Of a stretch of DNA of 7,746 nucleotides, positions 1 through 6,483 are shown in pieces; the stretch's first letter is position 1, and the number at the start of each line of letters is the position of its first letter. A program made the position numbers and the translations under genes. This stretch comes from CAZYVA01 sp964650695 (GTDB lineage Bacteria > Bacillota > Clostridia > Lachnospirales > Lachnospiraceae). The DNA lies in assembly GCA_964650695.1 (NCBI GenBank), contig CAZYVA010000085.1, positions 1 through 7,746 of the forward strand, given 5' to 3'. The notes under the pieces were generated by a model. That model was not told the DNA's origin. It saw nothing but the letters and a program-made list of their open reading frames with translations, and searched no databases.

Positions 1-55
1 GGAAAGGGAGTAGGTCGTTGATAGCGGCGCGAGGGTTCAAATCCCTCCTTCTCCG
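1..55 (+). tRNA. tRNA-Ser (anticodon GGA), 3' part only
   Basis: The window begins at the anticodon itself: GGA at 1-3, two A residues closing the loop, then the 3' anticodon-stem strand GGGAG (6-10). A long variable arm follows with a GTCG/CGGC stem, which marks a class II tRNA. The T arm is GAGGG-TTCAAAT-CCCTC (31-47), then the acceptor strand CTTCTCC (48-54) and discriminator G55. A class II body, G discriminator and GGA anticodon fit serine tRNA reading UCC/UCU. The next bases are TTA, so CCA is not encoded and must be added after transcription. The D arm and 5' acceptor strand lie outside the window. tRNA-Leu is less likely because it normally has discriminator A. Confidence 0.93.
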
Positions 56-59
56 TTAG

Positions 60-110
60 AAATACTGTTGCAGGAATGCTTATTGCATTATACCGCAGCA
101 GTATTTTTTT
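60..110 (+). terminator. Intrinsic terminator of the tRNA transcript
   Basis: AAATACTG (60-67) pairs with CAGTATTT (98-105). The stem continues inward through TTGC/GCAG and, after a bulge, through GG/CC and AATG/CATT around a loop of about 7 nt. The 3' arm runs directly into a T tract (104-110). It lies 5 nt after the tRNA end and should end the tRNA transcript, separating it from the peptidase gene. Confidence 0.85.
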
Positions 111-201
111 GCGCATTCAGCATTTTTGCAAAAAAGAAACCGCAGAATACAACCGTACGCGGACATGTGGCTGTAGGAAACTTTTCTTTCGCAAGAAAGC
201 A

Positions 202-228
202 ACAAATATCGAGACTTTTCATATTATA
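202..228 (+). promoter_or_regulatory. Possible sigma-E/sigma-K-like sporulation promoter
   Basis: CATATTATA at 220-228 fits the -10 consensus CATANNNTA known for mother-cell sigma-K, which is close to that of sigma-E. The dinucleotide AC at 202-203 sits 16 bp upstream, the usual spacing for the short sigma-K -35 element. No good vegetative -35 box fits the same -10. A start near 234-236 would leave a short leader before the ribosome site at 247-252. The -35 match is only two bases, so this is suggestive only. Confidence 0.3.
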
Positions 229-257
229 AGATGAATCAACCACTATGGGAGGCAGTC

Positions 258-1202
258 ATGTCAGAGCAGTCAATCGTACCCGAAAAAGAAAAGTATACGT
301 CTGTTTTGCTAGATCAGTCCGTCAATGAATTATTGAAAAAATATCCTGACCTGCAGGCTGGCAGTATCGGGAAAAGCGTGATGGGTAAGGAAATCCGCTA
401 CTTAAAGCTGGGGAATGGTCCCAGGGAAGTTTTTTATAATGCGTCCTTCCACGCTAATGAAAGCATTACGACCCCAATCCTGCTGAAATTTGCGGATCAG
501 CTTATGGAACAGTATATATCAGGCGGAAGTCTGAACGATGTATACCCCAGACGGCTTTTCAAAGAGTTTACATTGTATCTCGTACCTATGGTAAATCCAG
601 ATGGAGTGGATTTGGCAAACCAGGCGCTTGTGGGCGGGGAATATTTCGAAAGGGCAAAAAACATTGCGGCAGAATATCCGTGGATCCCATTTCCAGAAGG
701 ATGGAAAGCAAATATTGAAGGGGTGGATCTGAACCTTCAATTCCCTGCAGGCTGGGAAAATGCAAAACAAAACAAATATGCACAAGGCTATGACAGTCCG
801 GCGCCCAGGGATTTTGTGGGAAACGCGCCGTTATCAGCGCCAGAAAGCCGCGCGGTGTATGATTTCACGGTGGAGCATAACTTTGAATTGATTTTGGCCT
901 ATCACACACAAGGACAAGTGATCTATTGGAAATACCAGGATTACTATCCGGAGAATTCCTTACGGATCGCGGAATATTTTGGCAAAGTAAGCGGATATAG
1001 CGTAGAGTTAACCCCTTACGCCTCCGGATACGCCGGTTATAAAGATTGGTTCATCCAAAATTATAACCGTCCGGGTTACACGATAGAAGCCGGTATTGGC
1101 ACGAATCCCCTCCCAATGTCGCAGTTTCCACAGATTTATCAGGAAAACACCGGGATTCTCCTTGGAGGAATGACGCAATTAGAAAACAACCAGGAAATAT
1201 GA
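258..1202 (+). CDS. M14 family zinc metallopeptidase, YqgT/ENP1-like gamma-D-glutamyl-diaminopimelate peptidase type
   Basis: Predicted 314-residue zinc carboxypeptidase-fold enzyme. The ATG at 258 is preferred over the in-frame ATG at 231 because GGGAGG (247-252) lies 5 nt before it; the upstream ATG has no ribosome site. Numbering from 258, zinc ligands are H65 and E68 in FHANE and H216 in AYHTQG; the catalytic Glu is E277 in YTIEAG. NPDG (113-116) and GVDLNLQFPAGW (155-166) are also typical of this M14 branch, where the Arg of classical carboxypeptidases (LNRNFP) is replaced. Known relatives cleave the gamma-D-Glu to diamino-acid bond of peptidoglycan stem peptides. No signal peptide, membrane segment or LysM repeat is visible, so it probably works in the cytosol, on recycled muropeptides or during sporulation. 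It stands alone, with no obvious terminator after the TGA. Family assignment is firm; exact substrate is inferred. Confidence 0.9.
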   Translation: MSEQSIVPEKEKYTSVLLDQSVNELLKKYPDLQAGSIGKSVMGKEIRYLKLGNGPREVFYNASFHANESITTPILLKFADQLMEQYISGGSLNDVYPRRLFKEFTLYLVPMVNPDGVDLANQALVGGEYFERAKNIAAEYPWIPFPEGWKANIEGVDLNLQFPAGWENAKQNKYAQGYDSPAPRDFVGNAPLSAPESRAVYDFTVEHNFELILAYHTQGQVIYWKYQDYYPENSLRIAEYFGKVSGYSVELTPYASGYAGYKDWFIQNYNRPGYTIEAGIGTNPLPMSQFPQIYQENTGILLGGMTQLENNQEI

Positions 1203-1255
1203 AAACGCTACCGCTCACAGTAACACGAAAACCGTTGTATTTTGTATAATCATTC

Positions 1256-1284
1256 TTGACATTAAAAACCGGATATGTTATATT
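1256..1284 (+). promoter_or_regulatory. Strong vegetative promoter of the DUF2325 gene
   Basis: A perfect -35 box TTGACA (1256-1261), a 17-bp spacer and TATATT (1279-1284) form a near-consensus sigma-A promoter. The expected start is near 1291, exactly where the tandem operators begin. Such a strong core promoter fits a gene that is switched off by a repressor bound just downstream. Confidence 0.85.
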
Positions 1285-1291
1285 TGCAATG

Positions 1292-1328
1292 GTTAGCTTA
1301 GACTAACTATTGGTTAGCTAATGGTAAC
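1292..1328 (+). promoter_or_regulatory. Two tandem DtxR/IdeR-like operators
   Basis: The first site, 1292-1307, reads GTTAGCTTAGACTAAC and holds the perfect palindrome TTAGACTAA (1298-1306). Against the DtxR/IdeR consensus TTAGGTTAGNCTAACCTAA it matches 13 of 18 defined positions. The second site, 1313-1328, reads GTTAGCTAATGGTAAC and matches the first at 12 of 16 positions. The copies start 21 bp apart, two helical turns, so two dimers could bind the same DNA face. They cover the predicted transcription start and leader, a position that would block initiation. The regulator is not in this window; an iron- or manganese-sensing DtxR-family protein is my inference. Confidence 0.55.
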
Positions 1329-1346
1329 TGAAACGGGGGTGATGAC

Positions 1347-1646
1347 TTGAGTGTTGTAATTGTCGGCGGAAATGAGTGTATGGAACGTCGGTATACGGAA
1401 CTTTGCGGCAAATACCATTCCAAAGCAAAAGTATTTACAAAAATGCGCGGCGGCATAAAAAATATAGGGAATCCCGATCTGCTGATCCTGTTTACCAATA
1501 CGGTTTCACATAAGCTTGTACACTGCGCGTTGAACTGCGTGGCACCTGACACGGTAATTGTACGTTCCCATACCAGCTCCATGCAGGCGCTGAAAAATAT
1601 TCTGGAGGAATACAGCGGGAACCATCTATGCCAGGAGAATGCATAA
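1347..1646 (+). CDS. DUF2325 family protein, probably metal-regulated
   Basis: A 99-residue protein. The start is a TTG at 1347, with GGGGG at 1335-1339 placed 7 nt upstream; the first in-frame ATG (1380) would remove the conserved SVVIVGGN beginning. The sequence resembles DUF2325 along its whole length: a Rossmann-like first strand with VGGN (5-9), KAKVFT (26-31), PDLLILFTNTVSHKLVHC (43-60) and RSHTSSMQALKNIL (73-86). It is rich in possible metal or thiol ligands: C11, C20, C60, C64, C95 and H24, H55, H59, H75, H93, with the cluster HKLVHCALNC (55-64) the densest. The family's biochemical role is unknown. The DtxR-like operators suggest expression under metal limitation. It is a single-gene unit converging on the ABC operon terminator. 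No signal or membrane segment is seen. Family call is good; function unknown. Confidence 0.85.
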   Translation: MSVVIVGGNECMERRYTELCGKYHSKAKVFTKMRGGIKNIGNPDLLILFTNTVSHKLVHCALNCVAPDTVIVRSHTSSMQALKNILEEYSGNHLCQENA

Positions 1647-1675
1647 ACCAACGCCGCCTCCGTATGGACAGACGT

Positions 1676-1696
1676 AAAAAAGCGGGCACGCCCGCT
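1676..1696 (-). terminator. Intrinsic terminator of the ABC operon
   Basis: On the - strand AGCGGG, loop CGTG and CCCGCT form a tight GC-rich stem (1696 to 1681) whose 3' end runs into six T (1681-1676). It lies about 120 nt beyond the stop of the DUF4340 gene and 30 nt beyond the convergent DUF2325 stop. On the + strand the hairpin has no T tract, so it serves mainly the - strand. Confidence 0.85.
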
Positions 1697-1725
1697 TCCG
1701 ATCCCCGGCCCCTCGCCCACGAGAG

Positions 1726-1755
1726 GCCGGAACGCTTTGCGCGCCGGGTTCCGGC
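1726..1755. repeat. 8-bp inverted repeat in the convergent intergenic region
   Basis: GCCGGAAC (1726-1733) and GTTCCGGC (1748-1755) are perfect inverted arms around a 14-nt GC-rich loop. The structure sits between the DUF4340 stop and the - strand terminator. Neither strand has a long T tract next to it, so it may instead be an RNA 3'-end stabiliser. On the + strand a weaker TACA/TGTA stem ends in seven T at 1814-1820 and could be a poor terminator for the DUF2325 transcript. Confidence 0.45.
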
Positions 1756-1818
1756 TGCTTTAGAAGTTGCTTTCCCGATTGCGCAGGCGTACAAAAACTA
1801 GAGGGGTTCTGTATTTTT

Positions 1819-2850
1819 TTATTCCTCGCTTTCCTCGCTTCCTGTCATCATGTTTTCAATGACAGCATCATCTACTTCATAAACGAGCCCGGAACCTTGC
1901 ACCTGCAAATATTTCTGGGCTGACTCCGCAGTATCTGTGCCATCCCCCGCACTGTCCCCCGCGGCACCGTCTTCGTCTGCATCACCCTCTGCTGTGTCTT
2001 CGAGCGCTTCCCCTTCGCTTCCGCTCTCCTTTGAAGCTTCATCATCCGGCACGCGCTTTCCCACAAGCACGGTAAACGTCTGTTCCTCCTCAGAATCCGC
2101 ATCCTCATATACAGCCGTAATCACGGTCGCCGTGCTTTCATCCAGCCCATACTGCTTCAATGCCTCCTCGTCCGCATGGTAATTGACCGGGTCGGAAAGT
2201 GTCAAAACTCCAAAGCCTCCGGCCAGTTCACCGATATCTTCCTCGTCCGAATATTCCGTGGTTTCCCCATCCTGCACCACCGTCACTTTTTTGAGGTTCC
2301 CGCTTCCGATCCCCGGAACCTCATCATTTTTCACGAATTCCCCAATGTCAAATTGAAGTCCTCCAGACAATTCATCTGAAATCGTATATACTGTATCTTC
2401 TCCTTCTTTCATAGCATAGTAATTTTCCCCGGCGCTATTGCCAATCAAAATTACCGCCTGTTCCCCGTTTTCATCCGTGACTTCCACACGATAGGCCGGG
2501 GAATCCAGCCCGTAATCCTCCAAGTCATCCGGATCTTCCAATTCCCTGGCCGCTTCCAGATTTGAGGCAGTATCCGCCATTGTCTCTACAGCGTCAAAAT
2601 CCAAGGGGATCTCCGTATCCGCTTCATAGACCCATTTCTCCCCCTCTTTTGAAAAAGCAAGGGACTGCTCCCCGTCAGTATAAGCCAGCGCAGCGGGATC
2701 CCCCATCTGTGTCAGATAAACCCTGGCCTCCTCCTCCTGCTTTTTCTCCTTTTCTTCTTCACGGCTGCTGTACCACCCCAGCCCTACATAAACCAGGAGC
2801 AAGACTGCCACTACCCCTGTTAAGATCAAAACCGTCCGTTTTTTCTTCAC
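1819..2850 (-). CDS. DUF4340 domain membrane-anchored protein of a GldG-type ABC system
   Basis: A 343-residue protein starting at a GTG (2850-2848), with GAGGG 7 nt upstream. Residues 6-27 form one membrane helix after a KKKR start, so the body should lie outside the cell membrane. A charged EEEKEKKQEEE stretch (31-41) follows. The remainder fits the DUF4340 pattern of repeated beta units: LEDYGLDSPAYRVEV, VILIGNSAGENYYAMKEGEDTVYTI, then a second copy with LKQYGLDESTATVI and FTVLVGKRVPDD. An acidic D/E/S/G/A-rich insert (about 269-310) splits the second VGKxxPD unit from its expected continuation KYLQVQGSGLVYEV (313-326). DUF4340 proteins commonly follow GldG-like genes, as here, 96 nt downstream. 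Its molecular role is unknown; a structural partner of the transporter is likely. It is the last gene of the operon. Confidence 0.87.
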   Translation of the reverse strand: MKKKRTVLILTGVVAVLLLVYVGLGWYSSREEEKEKKQEEEARVYLTQMGDPAALAYTDGEQSLAFSKEGEKWVYEADTEIPLDFDAVETMADTASNLEAARELEDPDDLEDYGLDSPAYRVEVTDENGEQAVILIGNSAGENYYAMKEGEDTVYTISDELSGGLQFDIGEFVKNDEVPGIGSGNLKKVTVVQDGETTEYSDEEDIGELAGGFGVLTLSDPVNYHADEEALKQYGLDESTATVITAVYEDADSEEEQTFTVLVGKRVPDDEASKESGSEGEALEDTAEGDADEDGAAGDSAGDGTDTAESAQKYLQVQGSGLVYEVDDAVIENMMTGSEESEE

Positions 2851-2946
2851 TCTGCCACCCTCTTATCCTTCACTTGCCTCAATCAGATGCCACGGCTCTA
2901 TTTGTGTTGCCTTGCGCCATCCACACAAGTTATTTTCAGACCTTTT
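2851..2946 (-). other. 96-nt intercistronic spacer with a small inverted repeat
   Basis: This is the only sizeable gap inside the operon. TTGTGT (2902-2907) and ACACAA (2923-2928) form a 6-bp inverted repeat with a 15-nt loop. It has no T tract in either direction, so it does not look like a terminator. It could be a processing or stability element separating the DUF4340 message from the upstream genes. The ribosome site of the DUF4340 gene occupies the last part. Confidence 0.4.
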
Positions 2947-4526
2947 CTAAGCTTTCCGGCGTTTCCACCAGTTTACAAATCCATAGATCAAAACCGCTGC
3001 CGGAAGAAGGATAATGACCGCAATACTGATAAATCCGGCATACTGCATAGTATTGTAAGTTATCTCCAGGCTTTTCGGGGCAATCGCTACATTCTGTACA
3101 TCGTCAAAGTTAGCGGAGACCGCATTCAAAAACAATGTCAGGTTTTCCAAAGTGGAAAAAGCATCCGTAATCTGGCTGTCGATCAGCGTGGACGTTGTGA
3201 TCACCGTCAGCCTGCCTGTCTGTTCTTCCTCACTGTCTGCATCGCCCGATCCATCTGCCGCCGTCCCATCTTCTGTATCATCCGTTTCTTCTTCATCAGA
3301 TGNNNNNNNNNNNNNNNNNNNNNNNNNNNNNNNNNNNNNNNNNNNNNNNNNNNNNNNNNNNNNNNNNNNNNNNNNNNNNNNNNNNNNNNNNNNNNNNNNN
3401 NNTCCGCATCGCTGTCCACCGTCTCCGTTGCCACAGCACCCAGCACGTACTGGCCCTGTTCCTGCGTTTCTTCCGTTACAGCATAGGCGTCCGAGGATGT
3501 CGTCATAAATTCCTCTACCGCAATTGTATCCCTAGCCGGATCTGCGACCGTCATCCCTTGCGTATTGACCAGCAGCACCATCCCTGTCGTCATTCCGTCC
3601 GCCAGCTCGTCGTAAGTACTGATTTCCGGGAAAATATAGTAGTAATTTCCCTGGTAGCATCTTTCCATGTCGGCAATATACCCGTCCGCGCGCTGCATGC
3701 CATACTCGTTCATCACAGCGTCCAGGTTTGGCGCATCCTCATTCAATTCGCCCAGCAGCATCATGATCTTTCCGCCATCTGACAGATAAGAAAGCACCTG
3801 CTCTTTCTCCTGCTCAGTAATGTCAGAAGCAAGCCCGTCAAACAACAGCAGGTCACAGTCATCCGGAATCTCTGCCGTTATCATCAGGTTGATTTCTTCT
3901 GTGGACATATTATTTTTCTCCAGTAGATCATTCACGGAATCAGACAGTTCCGCTTCTCCGTGCCCACTGGTATAATAAATCTTTTTCTGCGTGTCGCTGG
4001 TGACATAATTCACCGCGCCGGTGATCTGCCCTTCCGCGTCAAATTCTGATTCCGTCGTCTCCCCGGTCATATAATAAGAATAGTCGTCTACGACAATCAT
4101 CTGGTCGAAAGAGACTGCTTTCGCCTTTCCCGTTGACGCACATTCGACCAGGATCGTATTTTCGCTGACATTTTTCTCCGTCAACTCGGCCGGATGCAAG
4201 ACTGGATCTACCCACTCCACGGAAATCTGATCCGATAATGCTGCATACTTTTTCAAAAATGTGCGGATTCTCTCGTCTGTGCTGCTTTTCTCCGCATAGA
4301 CGGTCAGCGTTACTTTCTCATCCAAATCCTGTAATATTTTTTTGCTGACATCTGTAATCTCGTAGATTTTCTGGTCGCTGATGTCGATGTTCTTCCACTT
4401 CTCCGGCAGCCTCCCGGCAACCAAGTTTACCAGTGCCACAAGGCATAAAACCAGTACAATCAGCCCCACGCTGTAGCTCCCATTGACGGAGGCCGTGCTT
4501 TTCATCAATTTTTTTAATCTCTCCAT
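2947..4526 (-). CDS. GldG-like ABC transporter auxiliary protein, interrupted by an assembly gap
   Basis: One gene broken by 100 N. The 5' part (4526-3403) gives about 374 residues; the 3' part (3300-2947) gives 117 and reads in another frame, so the true gap length should be 2 modulo 3. The ATG at 4526 has AGGAGG 6 nt upstream, overlapping the permease stop. Residues 18-38 are a membrane helix; NIDISDQKIYEIT (47-59) and the Rossmann-like part with YTSGHGEAELS (185-195), CDLLLFDGL and GGKIMMLLGE match the GldG/ABC_transp_aux family. After the gap come a D/E/S-rich acidic linker, LTVITTSTLIDSQITDAF, the NLTLFLNAV segment, and a C-terminal helix ending in WWKRRKA, which returns the chain to the membrane. 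The large central domain should lie outside the membrane. It probably assembles with the permease; a direct transport role is unproven. Confidence 0.87.
3303..3402. other. Assembly gap of 100 N
   Basis: A run of exactly 100 N, the usual placeholder for a scaffold gap of unknown size. It falls in the GldG-like gene, just before a run of Glu/Asp/Ser codons. Any translation across it is arbitrary; the apparent stop at 3207 in the 5' frame results from the wrong placeholder length and is not evidence of a pseudogene. Confidence 0.97.
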
Positions 4527-4535
4527 ACCTGCCTC

Positions 4536-5402
4536 CTAACTCCAGCGTCTTTTCTGGATCATTTCCATCGTCAAGAATACAAAAAACCCAATCAGCGACA
4601 AATACATCACAACCCCGCTGACGTCAAAAAGCTGGTTTTCTGAAACGTTCTGGAAAATAGAAACCAAGTCCAGCTTTCCAAGCACCTCTGACAGTAGGCT
4701 CTCATATACCGTTGATTTTACAAGATAAAGGATCACGTTTGCTGCTATCGCAACAACTTCCAGCACGACGCCCACAAACCAGTTCTGCGTCATGCGCCAC
4801 GCAAAAAACACCAACGCCGACAGCCCCAGAACTATGATCAGCATATTTGCAGACGCCGCATCCGGCAGGAATTCCAGGATCCCGCTCCAGAGATAAATGA
4901 CCAAAAACACACCAAACGTACTGATTGCCGCAATGATCTGGCTTTCTGTCAGTGAAGAGACGAACATACCAATCGCAATATAAAGGCATCCCAGCAGGAA
5001 AAACATGAGGATGGACACATAATCCACCAGAATGTATGCCGTCCCTTGCGCCTTGATCATCAAAGGGAACAACAGATACACCGCACACGGCATTGCGAGT
5101 ATGGAAACCATTGCCAGGTATTTCCCCATCACGACCTGGAACAGGCTTACCGGCGCAGTCAAAAGAAGCTGGTCCGTCTTGCTGTGCCGTTCTTCCGCAA
5201 AGCTTCGCATTGTCAGGATCGGAATGGCAATAAAATAAATGAAAATGATGCCCGTCAGTACATAAGAAAAATACGGATAACCGTAATTCAGATTGTACGC
5301 CATAAAATAAATCCCGGTAAATATAATCAGAAACGCGATAAACACATATCCAATCATCGAGTCAAAGTAAGACTTCAGCTCCCGCTTATAAATCGCCAGC
5401 AT
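4536..5402 (-). CDS. ABC-2 type permease, GldF-like
   Basis: A 288-residue multi-pass membrane protein. About seven or eight hydrophobic segments can be seen near 17-37, 46-65, 95-115, 129-150, 156-179, 186-203, 208-228 and 262-281. The start MLAIYKRELKSYFDS is the amphipathic lead typical of ABC-2 permeases. The loop PILTMRSFAEERHSKTDQLL (61-80), continued by LTAPVS (81-86), is the conserved cytosolic coupling segment of the GldF/NosY-like group. The ATG at 5402 lies inside the end of the ATPase gene (17-nt overlap), with GGGAGG 9 nt upstream, indicating translational coupling. The stop TAG is embedded in TAGGAGG, which is also the ribosome site of the next gene, 9 nt on. Only one permease gene is present, so a homodimer is likely. 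The substrate is not evident. Confidence 0.92.
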   Translation of the reverse strand: MLAIYKRELKSYFDSMIGYVFIAFLIIFTGIYFMAYNLNYGYPYFSYVLTGIIFIYFIAIPILTMRSFAEERHSKTDQLLLTAPVSLFQVVMGKYLAMVSILAMPCAVYLLFPLMIKAQGTAYILVDYVSILMFFLLGCLYIAIGMFVSSLTESQIIAAISTFGVFLVIYLWSGILEFLPDAASANMLIIVLGLSALVFFAWRMTQNWFVGVVLEVVAIAANVILYLVKSTVYESLLSEVLGKLDLVSIFQNVSENQLFDVSGVVMYLSLIGFFVFLTMEMIQKRRWS

Positions 5403-6474
5403 CTTCTTCCGCCTCCCTGTCTATCGTTTGATCCATCATATCCTCATGCGGTGCGGATCCCGCTTCATCCATCCGGTTGCCTGGCCCAGCCTCTATCCGC
5501 CCTTCCTCATCCTCTATGCCTTGCGTCTGCAATACCTGCCCCGCATTCCCTTGCGTCAACTGTAAAAATACCTCTTCCAGGGTACTCTGTGTCATTTTCA
5601 GTGTCACCAATGGCACGTCATGGCGCGAGAAAGCCCGAAACAAATCTTCCCGGATATCCTCTGCGTTCCGGGTCTCTATCTCTGCCATTGTCGAATGGTT
5701 CGACGCGGGCCGGTAACGCACTTCTTTTACCCCTCTGACAGAAGCGAGGATCTCCCGTACACGTTCCACCCCAGCCATCGCCTGGATCTCAATATGACGG
5801 TTTCCCGCAATATTTTTCTCCAGGTTTTCCGGGGTATCGCTTGCCACAAGCCTGCCATTTGCAATAATCATGATATAATCGCAGACTTCACGGATTTCCG
5901 CCAGTATATGGGAACTCAAGATCACGGTATGGTTTTTTGCAAGACTACGGATCAGCTCACGTATCTCAATAATCTGCTTCGGATCCAGCCCAACCGTAGG
6001 CTCATCCAAAATGATGATCTCCGGGAACCCTAAAAGCGCCTGCGCGAATCCAACCCGCTGCTTATAGCCTTTGGAAAGGTTCTGGATCAGCCGGTTTTCC
6101 ACGTCCCGGATTTTCGTCAGCCGGATCACTTCCTGGATCTGGCTTTCCCGCCTTGCCTTTGGTACTTTTTTCAGATCCGCAGCAAATTGGAGATACTCCA
6201 ATACCGTCATCTCCATATAGAGCGGCGGCGCCTCCGGAAGGTAGCCGATCTTTGCCTTCGCCGCTTCCGGCTCCTTTAAAATATCATGCCCGTCAATCAG
6301 CACCCTTCCTTCCGTCGCGCCCAGGTATCCGGTCATGATATTCATCGTTGTGGACTTCCCAGCCCCGTTCGGGCCAAGGAATCCATAAATGCGGCCTTTT
6401 TCTATCGTAAAACTCACATGGTCCACCGCTAAATGGGAACCATACCTTTTCACAAGGTTCTGCACTTCTATCAC
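5386..6474 (-). CDS. ABC transporter ATP-binding protein, GldA/NatA-like
   Basis: Cytosolic ATPase of the transporter, about 362 residues from the GTG at 6474. That start is preferred over the GTG at 6483, which overlaps the ribosome site: GGAGG then sits 8 nt upstream and the protein begins MIEVQNLVKRYG, usual for the family. Walker A is GPNGAGKST (34-42). The Q-loop position reads GYLPEAPPLY, with Glu as in many ABC-2 export ATPases. The signature is LSKGYKQRVG (133-142), a K variant of LSGGQ. Walker B is EIIILDEPTVGLDP (152-165), with catalytic E158, and the H-loop is SSHILAE with H189. A regulatory domain follows with ESTLEEVFLQLT-type wording (TLEEVFLQLT), then a charged, acidic tail of about 50 residues. 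It is the first gene of the operon and should energise the permease encoded next. Confidence 0.95.
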   Translation of the reverse strand: MIEVQNLVKRYGSHLAVDHVSFTIEKGRIYGFLGPNGAGKSTTMNIMTGYLGATEGRVLIDGHDILKEPEAAKAKIGYLPEAPPLYMEMTVLEYLQFAADLKKVPKARRESQIQEVIRLTKIRDVENRLIQNLSKGYKQRVGFAQALLGFPEIIILDEPTVGLDPKQIIEIRELIRSLAKNHTVILSSHILAEIREVCDYIMIIANGRLVASDTPENLEKNIAGNRHIEIQAMAGVERVREILASVRGVKEVRYRPASNHSTMAEIETRNAEDIREDLFRAFSRHDVPLVTLKMTQSTLEEVFLQLTQGNAGQVLQTQGIEDEEGRIEAGPGNRMDEAGSAPHEDMMDQTIDREAEEDAGDL

Positions 6475-6483
6475 AATATGCAC

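Noticed and set aside
186..199. CTTTC-GCAA-GAAAG hairpin upstream of the peptidase
   Set aside because: Only 5 bp and without a T tract or neighbouring conserved structure; too short to call a regulatory element.
1..257. tRNA-Ser 3' end as an integration site for a mobile element
   Set aside because: No integrase and no second copy of the tRNA 3' end were seen in the window; the next gene is an ordinary peptidase.
1245..1250. TATAAT as an additional promoter
   Set aside because: No -35 box at 16-18 bp spacing; the TTGACA/TATATT pair just downstream is far better.
1307..1794. - strand open frames antisense to DUF2325 and across the terminator
   Set aside because: They run through the operon terminator and operators, lack good ribosome sites and oppose a recognised protein family.
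2562..3014. Pro/Leu/Ser-rich + strand frame
   Set aside because: Antisense shadow of the DUF4340 and GldG-like genes; composition reflects complemented acidic and lysine codons.
5046..5738. 230-codon + strand frame
   Set aside because: Antisense to the recognised permease and ATPase genes, with low-complexity Pro/Leu/Ser content.
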